DNA of 5,988 nucleotides from Actinomycetota bacterium (GTDB taxonomy: Bacteria; Actinomycetota; Geothermincolia; Fen-727; Anoxymicrobiaceae). The DNA lies in contig JAHIPE010000148.1 in assembly GCA_018894655.1 (NCBI GenBank), positions 1 through 5,988 of the forward strand, written 5' to 3'. Both the position numbers and the translations under genes were made by a program. Below are positions 1 through 5,988 of the stretch, in pieces; within the stretch, counting starts at the first letter, position 1; every line of letters begins with the position of its first letter. The notes below the pieces were generated by a model that was not told the origin of the DNA, did no database searches, and was given only the letters and a program-made list of their open reading frames with translations.

Positions 1-76
1 GGTTCAAGTATCCGTTGTTCCAGGTAGGGCCGCTTATTTAAAGGCCTCCCGACCGATACCGGCAAGGTTTAGCTTC
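1..76. other. Non-coding stretch downstream of the secreted hydrolase, no feature supported
   Basis: I find no start codon with a ribosome-binding site, no RNA gene and no convincing terminator here. Short self-complementary pieces (CCG/CGG around GTAT; GGCC pairs around an AT-rich loop) are too weak, and the second is not followed by a T-run on the minus strand. A plus-strand frame ending in TAA at 39-41 is too short to judge as the tail of a convergent gene. Confidence 0.4.
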
Positions 77-2482
77 TCACCATAGATGGTCAGGCTTATT
101 CGGGCCCTTGGGAGTCTGGTTTTGCCAGTTCTTGTATTCGTTCCAGGCCGGGTGCGGTGATCCGTCATAACCATATAGCCCCAGGTAAATACCATCCCAT
201 GATTCACCGGGGGCCGGGTCAACCGCCTGGAATATCCATATCTTTCGGCATCCCGCGGCCCTAAGGCCACCCACCCCTATCTCGCCAATCGCCTGCCTCT
301 GCCCCTCGACCGAGAACTCATCTCTCCCTGAATGGGGCCAACCGATCTCGGTGCACACCACTTCACGGTTCGGGTAGCCATTCCTGTTACAAATATCTAC
401 CACCTGGCTATAGTACCAGGCCCACCACTCCGGATAATCGTAGGGGTGCACCGCCACGCCATCGCATATCGTGGCGATGCTCACCGAGTGGTTCACGTCC
501 ACGGTAGTCCGGCTGTTTGGCGGCAACGACACCGTCTGGTCCTGTGTGGTGCCGTCGGTGAACATATAGGTTATTGTCGCCGTAGCCTTCTGCGCGTTGG
601 GGTTCTGTAAAGTCAGCCACTCCTCGAACCCGGAGCGAGTGCTACCCTCAGCGAAGTACCAGGTGTCAGCGCTGCTCTGGCAGGCCAGCTCAACGCTGCC
701 TCCCGGGTACTTGTTGCGGTAGTTGAAGTACATTGGACGCTCGACAACTATTCCCTGGTCCGAGTCCAACTGGACCGACACGTCCCGGTTGTTTCCCACC
801 ACGTCGTTCACCATGATAGTCCGGCGCGAGTGTGCATCGACAGTCACCGTCTGGGGCTGCGTGCCGCCATCAGTAAACATGTAGGTCAGATCAACCTTCG
901 CGTCGGTGTCGCCAGGGTTCTGGATGGATATCCACTCCTCGAAGGCACCGTCCATGTCGTTGTTGCGGGTGGTGCCCTCCGACAAGAACCACGAATTGCC
1001 GGGCGCCGTGGCTCCAACCTGGTCGTGCCCGCCGGTCCACTTCCCCTGGTAATTGAAGTACATGGGCCTTTCCGCTATTATCGGGTTCAAGGCCTCCACC
1101 TTCGCCGACACATCCTTGTTGGGGCCTACAATCTCGTTCACCAGTATGGTCTTCCTGGAGGTGGGGGGCATGGAGATCGACTGCTTCTGCGTGGCTCCTC
1201 CCTCGAACATGTAAGTGATGTCCACGGTAGTCGCTTCCGTCCCGGGGTTCATCAGTGATATCCACTCCTCGAAACCCTCTCGGGTCGTGCCCTCGGCCAG
1301 GTACCAGGTATCCGACAGGTCCTTGATGCCTGCCTCTATGGAGCCGCCGGTGCACCAGCCGTGGTAGTTGAAGTAGATCGGGCGCTCGACGACAATCGGC
1401 TGATCGCTGGTCAGCTTTGCCGAAACGTCCCTGTTGGGTCCAACGGCACCGTTCACGTCCACCGTGAAGCGGGAGTGAGCGGTGACCTGGACTAACTGTT
1501 CCTGTGTCTCCCCGCCGGGGAACATATAGGTTATGGTCACGTTAGCGGTCGTGTCGCCCGGGTTCTGGATGCATATCCACTCCTCGAAACCGGGGTGGGT
1601 GGCGCCCTCGGCCAGGTACCAGGTTGTACCGGGCTCCTGTATACCGACCTGGTCGTGACCTCCCGGCCAGACCCCGTGGTAGTTGAAGTACATCGGACGC
1701 TCCGCGACTATGTTGCGGTCGGCGGTAACCTTCATGGAGAGGTCCTGATTGCCTCCGGCGAGTAGTAGTTCGTAGTTCGCGAAAGTCGATTCCTCGCGGG
1801 TAAGGCCGTTCATCAACGAACCTGTCGCCACGTATGAGTCGGGGTGGTTGGACTTGATGCCCTTGTATGCGGCTCTCATCATGCCCATGTATGATTCGTC
1901 GCAGTAGCCGTAATAGTAAATCTTTCCCTCGGCAATATGACTCGTGTCAAGATCCCATCCGGGCTCCTGCCATACCTGGTAGTAATCGACATAATCCTTG
2001 TAGCGCCCGGCAACGGCCCCGCAGAAATCCTCCCAATCCCCCATGTTCTTCGGGGGGCCCATCTCAGGATAATCGGGGATTGCGTAGTCGGTTGCGTAAG
2101 CGGGGTTCGGCCCTGTGAGTGTAATCAATATGCTCTCTATCCCCAGGCTCAAGGCGGCATTGACCTCGGCGTCGAGATCCTCCCAGTAGTAATTACCCTT
2201 TGCTCCCTCTATATTGTGCCATCTCACCATGAGCCTGACGTTTCTGACCCACGGCCACTGGTCTGAAGGGTATTTCGCCTTCAGGACGTCCTTGACGCCT
2301 ACGGTGAAAAGACCTATCAGTTGAGTATCCGCTGACGGGGACCCGTATTGTGAAGGGGTTGTTTCGCACCTGGCGCCATCGCCTGACGCGGTTATCGGCA
2401 GGGCAAGAACCAGTAACAACAAGCACATCAAACCTGCCGCAAACAGTACCGAGAGACGCTTATTACCGGGTCGCACTACCAT
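77..2482 (-). CDS. Secreted clan GH-A glycoside hydrolase (GH39/cellulase-like) with four repeats inserted in the barrel
   Basis: 801 residues. The ATG is fixed by an AAGGAGG site 7 bases upstream and an in-frame TGA two codons before it. Residues 1-33 form a signal peptide (basic n-region, long Leu-rich core, ITAS near the cleavage site); I see no lipobox, LPXTG or other anchor, so it is probably secreted. Residues 50-244 read as barrel strands 1-5: NVRLMVRW, GIESILITLTG, then YYQVWQEPGWD with E173 as presumed acid/base, then YVATGSLMNG. Residues 246-668 are four tandem repeats. Residues 669-790 supply strands 6-8: ICDGVAVHPY, VVCTEIGWP with E712 as presumed nucleophile, and RKIWIFQAVDP. Without repeats and signal peptide the barrel is about 340 residues, normal for clan GH-A. 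Clan assignment rests on these motifs; exact family and substrate cannot be read. Q172 replaces the usual Asn before the acid/base. Its promoter appears to lie in the gap behind the glycosyltransferase gene. Confidence 0.85.
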   Translation of the reverse strand: MVVRPGNKRLSVLFAAGLMCLLLLVLALPITASGDGARCETTPSQYGSPSADTQLIGLFTVGVKDVLKAKYPSDQWPWVRNVRLMVRWHNIEGAKGNYYWEDLDAEVNAALSLGIESILITLTGPNPAYATDYAIPDYPEMGPPKNMGDWEDFCGAVAGRYKDYVDYYQVWQEPGWDLDTSHIAEGKIYYYGYCDESYMGMMRAAYKGIKSNHPDSYVATGSLMNGLTREESTFANYELLLAGGNQDLSMKVTADRNIVAERPMYFNYHGVWPGGHDQVGIQEPGTTWYLAEGATHPGFEEWICIQNPGDTTANVTITYMFPGGETQEQLVQVTAHSRFTVDVNGAVGPNRDVSAKLTSDQPIVVERPIYFNYHGWCTGGSIEAGIKDLSDTWYLAEGTTREGFEEWISLMNPGTEATTVDITYMFEGGATQKQSISMPPTSRKTILVNEIVGPNKDVSAKVEALNPIIAERPMYFNYQGKWTGGHDQVGATAPGNSWFLSEGTTRNNDMDGAFEEWISIQNPGDTDAKVDLTYMFTDGGTQPQTVTVDAHSRRTIMVNDVVGNNRDVSVQLDSDQGIVVERPMYFNYRNKYPGGSVELACQSSADTWYFAEGSTRSGFEEWLTLQNPNAQKATATITYMFTDGTTQDQTVSLPPNSRTTVDVNHSVSIATICDGVAVHPYDYPEWWAWYYSQVVDICNRNGYPNREVVCTEIGWPHSGRDEFSVEGQRQAIGEIGVGGLRAAGCRKIWIFQAVDPAPGESWDGIYLGLYGYDGSPHPAWNEYKNWQNQTPKGPNKPDHLW
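479..787 (-). repeat. Repeat unit 4 (B-type) of the secreted protein
   Basis: Residues 566-668, 103 residues. Landmarks are RDVSVQL, SDQGIVVERPMYFNYR, GGSVELA, ADTWYFAEG, GFEEW, QNPN, TITYMF, PPNSR and VDVNHSVS. Its end lacks the GPN of the other units and runs straight into barrel strand 6 (IATICDGVAVHPY). Diagnostic positions agree with unit 2. It is the most diverged at the GG.... position, with a cysteine (C601) just after it. Confidence 0.9.
788..1117 (-). repeat. Repeat unit 3 (A-type) of the secreted protein
   Basis: Residues 456-565, 110 residues. Landmarks are KDVSAKV, IIAERPMYFNYQG, GGHDQVG, NSWFLSEG, FEEW, QNPGD, DLTYMF, DAHSR and VNDVVGNN. It is five residues longer than units 1 and 2 because of an insertion around NNDMD (about residues 507-511) before FEEW. 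Its diagnostic positions agree with unit 1. Confidence 0.9.
1118..1432 (-). repeat. Repeat unit 2 (B-type) of the secreted protein
   Basis: Residues 351-455, 105 residues, the same length as unit 1. Landmarks are RDVSAKL, SDQPIVVERPIYFNYHG, GGSIEAG, SDTWYLAEG, GFEEW, MNPG, DITYMF, MPPTSR and VNEIVGPN. It differs from units 1 and 3 at several diagnostic places (VVERP instead of AERP, GGSIE instead of GGHDQ, PPTSR instead of AHSR) and agrees there with unit 4. Confidence 0.9.
1433..1747 (-). repeat. Repeat unit 1 (A-type) of the secreted protein
   Basis: Residues 246-350, 105 residues, starting at QDLSMKV. Conserved landmarks in order are IVAERPMYFNYHG, GGHDQVG, TTWYLAEG, GFEEW, QNPGD, TITYMF, TAHSR and VDVNGAVGPN. 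It follows the barrel segment ELLLAGG directly, and the junction GGNQDL matches the inter-repeat junction GPNRDV of the next unit. The unit is rich in predicted beta strands and aromatic residues, as expected of an extracellular beta-sandwich-like module. Function is unknown; carbohydrate or surface binding is a guess. Confidence 0.9.
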
Positions 2483-2489
2483 CTGTCAT

Positions 2490-2496
2490 CCTCCTT
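2490..2496 (-). promoter_or_regulatory. Ribosome-binding site of the secreted hydrolase
   Basis: AAGGAGG on the minus strand, 7 bases before the ATG at 2482. It is a near-perfect Shine-Dalgarno sequence and decides the start: an in-frame TGA (2486-2488) lies two codons before this ATG, so no upstream in-frame start exists. An ATG at 2484-2490 overlaps in another frame and is too close to the site to be used. Confidence 0.85.
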
Positions 2497-2520
2497 ACCT
2501 GAATCCATCCATAATCTTGT

Positions 2521-2540
2521 AAGACATAGACACCTGTCTT
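2521..2540. repeat. Small inverted repeat in the leader of the secreted hydrolase
   Basis: On the plus strand AAGACA and TGTCTT form a perfect 6-base inverted repeat around 8 bases. The loop holds a second AGACA that can also pair with TGTCT. The site would lie about 10-30 bases downstream of the transcription start implied by the TATAAT motif, so it could be a repressor operator or a weak leader hairpin. It has no U-run and is too weak for a terminator. Chance occurrence is possible. Confidence 0.25.
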
Positions 2541-2554
2541 CAGTTGCCCGGTTG

Positions 2555-2563
2555 ATTATACCA
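2555..2563 (-). promoter_or_regulatory. Putative extended -10 promoter for the secreted hydrolase
   Basis: The minus strand reads TGGTATAAT, a perfect TGn extension plus consensus TATAAT, 72 bases upstream of the start codon and inside the gap between the genes. No convincing -35 lies 16-18 bases upstream: a TTGAAA is present but 24 bases away, which is too far. Extended -10 promoters can work without a good -35. If real, the hydrolase can be transcribed independently of the glycosyltransferase, with a leader of about 65 bases. Confidence 0.5.
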
Positions 2564-2640
2564 GATTCCACGAAAGCGCTCTTCTTTCAATTCATGCCGG
2601 TTAACGAAGACGGCCATGCCGCACTGCCCCGGTACATCGA

Positions 2641-5600
2641 TCAGTTATTCCCCTCAAGCGGCTTCCTGCTCAAGCGCTCCTTGATGAATCTTTTCAACCT
2701 CGCGGTCCGTCTTGTTGCGAGAGCACTCTCCAACTGCGCTTCATGCTCAATAACGTGCTCTAGCGTATGGGCCTTCGCCGCGTTTTCGACCTCGAGCCGA
2801 CTTACCTGCCTGGCGAGCTCCTCTACCCTGTTCATGACGTACGCCTCATCGGTGAACCCACGAGTGAGAGGCAGGAGATTCTCCCACTTCATTCGCATGG
2901 CAAGCCGCGCCTCTTCTCGGGTTCTGGGAACGCCTTCGTCCCCATCGGTCGGGGCGAACGCGAGCCGCTTGGCGATATCTTCGCGATCTTCCGCACGGGC
3001 AAACTCGACAGCGGCAACGTATACACGAAACCCGGCTTTGATATATTTAAACGAGAGTTCAAGAGAGAGACGCTTCTCATCGAGAGTATCCTCCGAAAGC
3101 CTGAACCCGGCGTTTCTCATGACCCACCCCGCGTCATCTATGCCGGCGACCTCGGTGAACCTCCACGTTGGTTTATTGCTGTCGGGATGACCGCGGAGTT
3201 TGAACACGGGGGTCATCAAATCGGGGACTCCTTCTTCGTTGATGCAGTGCCAACCGGCAATACCCACCAGGCCGACGTCCGCCCTGCGCCTCAAGAAAGA
3301 GACTATATTCTCGAGCCATCCCTCATCGTAAATCAGGACATCATTTCGCAGAACGGCGATGAACTCATCGCCCAGCCGTTCGAGGCCCTGATTAACAGAG
3401 CGCGCCGCACCCGTACCCACAGGGTTCTCGAGGTAGTACTTCGGATTGAGCCGTTCGAGATAGGCGGGATCGCCCAGACCGTTGTTCACGATTACCAGCG
3501 AGTAGTTGTCGGTAACCGCCTCGAGTTGCTTGAACATGGCGCTCGCATCATCCTCGCGCTGCAAGACGGGGACAATGATCGGTGTTTCGCCCGGCTCCTC
3601 AAGCGGCCCCCCCCCAGGTGCTTCCGTGATCACCCTGTCCGATTCTACGGGGGTCATTGCTGTTTTGCCGCTACTCTTCATCAGGTCCATATTTACTTCT
3701 GCGAGGTCCTTTAAAGCCTCTTCGTTGCCGGGGTCCAGTTTGAGGCATTTCTCGAGATGGTACTTCGTCCTCGCCAAATCATTTTGGCCGCGGTAATACC
3801 GTGCGCAGAGATACTCGAGCCGGGGACTCCCCGTGTAAGCCTCAAGATGGACCTCCAGGTATTTAAACGCGTCGGTGAGAGAGTAGTTCTTCATTGTTTC
3901 AAACCTTGTCAGCAGGGATTGAATGCCCCTGTAAGTGACATCCCTTGCTTTGTATACTTGGCCGTCATACTTGTCATTGATGGCCTTTGTCGCGGCCAGG
4001 ATTTCGTCTCGGCTGTTATACACAATATGCTCTTCGAAAGTCCTGTGGCTTATTGCCTCGCAGGTTATCTCCTTGACGTGCTTGAAATCGCACTGCATGG
4101 CCATGCGGATGAGCAGGTCCCAGTCCTCCAGACATGGAAGATCCTCGTCAAATACCCCCGCGTCCTCAAGCAAATCGGCGTCGTGCATCAAGCAGATGAT
4201 GGGAATGTAGTTGTCGGCAAACAGCATTTCCCTATCGAAATTCTTCGAATAGACAAGTTCTTTTTTCTTTCTGCGCCAGTGATCGCCTTCTCCGGCCATG
4301 AAAACCGAATAGGAGTCGGTGTAGGCAGCCCGCGTTTTGGACGACTCGATGGCCTGGACCAGGGTCTCCAGATGTGTGGGGTAATACCTGTCGTCGTCAT
4401 CGAGGTAGGCGACCAAGCTGCCGCGAGACGCTTTGATTCCGACATTTCTCGCCCCGGCCGGGCCCGTATTCTCCCGGTTGTTGATGTAGATGAGCCTCGG
4501 GTCATCGAACTTCTCGATTGTCCGGGACACGTCCGGGCCGCCGTCGTTCACCACTATGACCTCGAAGATCTCATACGTCTGGTCCAGCACGCTTCCTATG
4601 GCCGTTTCCAGCGACTCCGGCCTGCTGTAGGTGGGTAAAACGACAGTCACAAGCGGCGGCTCTTCAGACTCTTCATTCTCTACCCGCAGCAGCTCGATAT
4701 TCTCCGGCCTGGCGGGCTTCGGGTCAATGGTGTTTTTTCTGAAATGGACCGATCGTCGCAGGTCCGGTTTGATTCCGGCCGCGTCCAAGTACCGCCCGAC
4801 AAAATTCTTCCACTGGTAGTTTTCTTTCCAGTCCCGGTAGCCTTCTTCTCCCAGTCTCGTCCGCTCTACGGAATCCGAGAGAAGTCTCCGGACTTCTTGG
4901 ATAAAAGGGCTACGGGGAAGCCCGCCGGCCCGGATAGCTTTACCCTTTTGCGCGGAGGAAATGAAACCATCGTCGGGCTCCCGCTCCAGTTGAACCAGCC
5001 TCCCGCCCTTTACATCCTTGAGGCCGGCACAGTAACTGGAGGCAATCCAGGGAAGACGGTGGCTCATTGCCTCGAGAACCACTCTTCCAAAGGCCTCGGA
5101 CTGAGACGGAAGCAGCAGCAGGTCCGCCTGTTCCATGGCGGACGCGACCATGCCTTTTTCCTGGGGGGGAAGTACGAGGAACCTGCAGTCGCCTCTTACC
5201 TTGGACAGAATCTCGTGGTAGTAAGGTTCAAGCATCACACGCCCCATTGCCACCAGGACCCAGTTGCCGGGCATGTGTTTTAAGTTCTCAACCAGCCACA
5301 GTTGATTCTTGGCCTTGTAGTAGCTACCTGCACACAGGAGAAGCTTGGTGTCGTCGGGTATCCCCACTTTCCTCCTGAAGTCAACGGTGGGGGATACGAA
5401 GTTGGCGGCGTTGGGAATGACGCTGAAAGGTATGTCGTTTTCGCAATAGAACTCGACGTCATGGCCCGTCCTGGTCAGGCTTATCACCGTTCTGGCGCTC
5501 TTCAGGCGTTCCACGAGCTTCTCCCTGATTTCGTGTTCGGTATCCAGGAAATCAATTGATTCCCTGTTGATAATGGGGACGAACACCGCGGGGTATTTCT

Positions 5601-5988
5601 CGGGCTCATCTAGCGACCACATGGCCCAGTTGCGAATTCCACCATTTACCAGGATGAGATCGTAGTCGCCTTTAAGGGCAAACTCGCGCAGCTCTTCGAA
5701 CCTGGGGCTCCGGCTCGGTTCGTAAGGCCCTATATCGTATTCGAACTCAAAGACGTTGAGCCCGTTGTAGTAGTGAAAATCCCTGCTTCTACTCAGCGTG
5801 GCGATGTCAACCAGCAGACCAAGTTTGGCGAACTCGAGCCCCAATTCCGTGGCAAATCTCTCCGCTCCGCCAACCTCCGGAGGAAAATGATCTATTATGA
5901 ATAGTATTTTATTACCTTCGAATGGTTCTATCTCGGCATTCTCAAGGATTCTCCTGGCCCACTCGATATCGAACTCATCGAACAGGGA
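2641..5988 (-). CDS. Multi-domain glycosyltransferase (GT4 - GT2 - TPR - GT2-like - coiled coil), 5' end outside the window
   Basis: At least 1115 residues, open to the window edge; numbering here starts at the first visible codon. The GT4 (GT-B) domain, about 27-405, has KILFIIDHFP, then EVGGAER, the donor-site region CAGSYYKAKN and SQSEAFGRVVLEAM with the E-x7-E pair (E298, E306). The GT2 (GT-A) domain, about 444-678, has TVVLPTYSRPESL, VVNDGGPD, the DxD region LDDDD (530-533) and LEDWDLLIR (620-628) with the expected catalytic base. A TPR segment follows at about 693-768 (LEKCLKLDPGN), then a linker with Gly-Gly-Gly coded by nine G. A second GT2-like domain, about 802-1003, has IVNNGLGD, NPVGTGAARSVNQGL and LRNDVLI, but where ED.D is usual it has LSLE. 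A coiled coil (1048-1093) and basic tail end the protein. I see no membrane segment, so it probably acts in the cytoplasm on a lipid-linked or protein-bound glycan; donors and acceptors cannot be read. Confidence 0.88.
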   Translation of the reverse strand, partial: SLFDEFDIEWARRILENAEIEPFEGNKILFIIDHFPPEVGGAERFATELGLEFAKLGLLVDIATLSRSRDFHYYNGLNVFEFEYDIGPYEPSRSPRFEELREFALKGDYDLILVNGGIRNWAMWSLDEPEKYPAVFVPIINRESIDFLDTEHEIREKLVERLKSARTVISLTRTGHDVEFYCENDIPFSVIPNAANFVSPTVDFRRKVGIPDDTKLLLCAGSYYKAKNQLWLVENLKHMPGNWVLVAMGRVMLEPYYHEILSKVRGDCRFLVLPPQEKGMVASAMEQADLLLLPSQSEAFGRVVLEAMSHRLPWIASSYCAGLKDVKGGRLVQLEREPDDGFISSAQKGKAIRAGGLPRSPFIQEVRRLLSDSVERTRLGEEGYRDWKENYQWKNFVGRYLDAAGIKPDLRRSVHFRKNTIDPKPARPENIELLRVENEESEEPPLVTVVLPTYSRPESLETAIGSVLDQTYEIFEVIVVNDGGPDVSRTIEKFDDPRLIYINNRENTGPAGARNVGIKASRGSLVAYLDDDDRYYPTHLETLVQAIESSKTRAAYTDSYSVFMAGEGDHWRRKKKELVYSKNFDREMLFADNYIPIICLMHDADLLEDAGVFDEDLPCLEDWDLLIRMAMQCDFKHVKEITCEAISHRTFEEHIVYNSRDEILAATKAINDKYDGQVYKARDVTYRGIQSLLTRFETMKNYSLTDAFKYLEVHLEAYTGSPRLEYLCARYYRGQNDLARTKYHLEKCLKLDPGNEEALKDLAEVNMDLMKSSGKTAMTPVESDRVITEAPGGGPLEEPGETPIIVPVLQREDDASAMFKQLEAVTDNYSLVIVNNGLGDPAYLERLNPKYYLENPVGTGAARSVNQGLERLGDEFIAVLRNDVLIYDEGWLENIVSFLRRRADVGLVGIAGWHCINEEGVPDLMTPVFKLRGHPDSNKPTWRFTEVAGIDDAGWVMRNAGFRLSEDTLDEKRLSLELSFKYIKAGFRVYVAAVEFARAEDREDIAKRLAFAPTDGDEGVPRTREEARLAMRMKWENLLPLTRGFTDEAYVMNRVEELARQVSRLEVENAAKAHTLEHVIEHEAQLESALATRRTARLKRFIKERLSRKPLEGNN
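3607..3615 (-). repeat. G9 homopolymer tract inside the glycosyltransferase gene
   Basis: Nine consecutive G on the coding strand encode Gly-Gly-Gly in the linker between the TPR segment and the last GT2-like domain. At nine the full frame is open. By my reading a tenth G gives a TGA two codons after the tract, and loss of one G gives a TAA about 37 codons later, removing the last GT2-like domain and coiled coil. Tracts of this kind are slippage sites in phase-variable surface-glycan genes of other bacteria; here that role is only inferred. Confidence 0.9.

Noticed and set aside
332..1258. Plus-strand open frames opposite the repeat array (332-610, 830-1258)
   Set aside because: Antisense shadows of the secreted protein; their internal similarity only mirrors the repeats on the other strand.
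479..1747. CRISPR array or DNA-level tandem repeat
   Set aside because: The periodicity is about 315 bases, in frame and protein-coding, with diverged DNA between units, so it is a protein domain repeat.
2366..2425. Lipoprotein signal in the secreted protein
   Set aside because: C20 lies inside the hydrophobic core and C39 follows Ala-Arg; neither sits in a lipobox.
2501..2640. Intrinsic terminator after the glycosyltransferase gene
   Set aside because: Only short imperfect stems (for example GAAAG/CTTTC at 2572-2588) are present and none is followed by a T-run on the minus strand.
2767..4638. Long plus-strand open frames (2767-3714 and 3757-4638, 315 and 293 residues)
   Set aside because: They lie antisense to the clearly recognised glycosyltransferase, show no domain motifs, and have no convincing ribosome-binding site. 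They follow from the codon bias of the opposite strand.
5163..5169. C7/G7 run in the GT4 domain as a second phase-variable tract
   Set aside because: Seven bases is short for slippage switching and common at this base composition; it falls within a normal GT4 segment (LPPQEKG).
5842..5844. TTG start for the glycosyltransferase at 5844
   Set aside because: The frame is open upstream and encodes the first Rossmann strand and the GGAE motif of GT4, so the true start lies outside the window.

Overview
The window holds two genes, both on the minus strand, separated by 158 bases. Upstream is the 3' part of a very large, probably cytoplasmic, multi-domain glycosyltransferase (2641 to the right edge and beyond). 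Downstream is a complete secreted protein (77-2482) in which a glycoside-hydrolase barrel is interrupted by four long tandem repeats. Every other long open frame is a shadow of these two.

Organism: a bacterium of moderately high G+C with a good Shine-Dalgarno site and a Sec-type signal peptide. The roughly 105-residue repeats (WYLAEG...GFEEW...NPG...TYMF...ERPMYFNY) resemble extracellular repeats I associate with subsurface and hot-spring Actinobacteriota (Geothermincolia or Aquicultoria-like lineages; DUF5719-like). This is recognition from memory, so the taxon is tentative.

Layout from the right edge in the direction of transcription: the glycosyltransferase is already in frame at base 5988. 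It shows a GT4 (GT-B) domain, a GT2 (GT-A) domain, a TPR segment, a linker with a run of nine G, a second GT2-like domain with altered motifs, and a C-terminal coiled coil with a basic tail. The intergenic gap holds an extended -10 motif (TGGTATAAT), a small inverted repeat and a strong ribosome-binding site for the downstream gene. The secreted gene encodes a signal peptide, the first five strands of a (beta/alpha)8 barrel with the presumed acid/base Glu, four repeats in an A-B-A-B order, and then the last three strands with the presumed nucleophile Glu. Bases 1-76, downstream of both genes, hold nothing I can support.

Working together (inference): the pairing of multi-domain glycosyltransferases with a secreted clan GH-A hydrolase recalls exopolysaccharide loci such as psl, where the GH39 enzyme PslG is encoded with the synthesis genes. 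A surface-polysaccharide locus is the most economical reading. The features most worth following up are the repeat array inserted into the barrel, its A-B-A-B order, and the G9 tract at a domain boundary of the glycosyltransferase.
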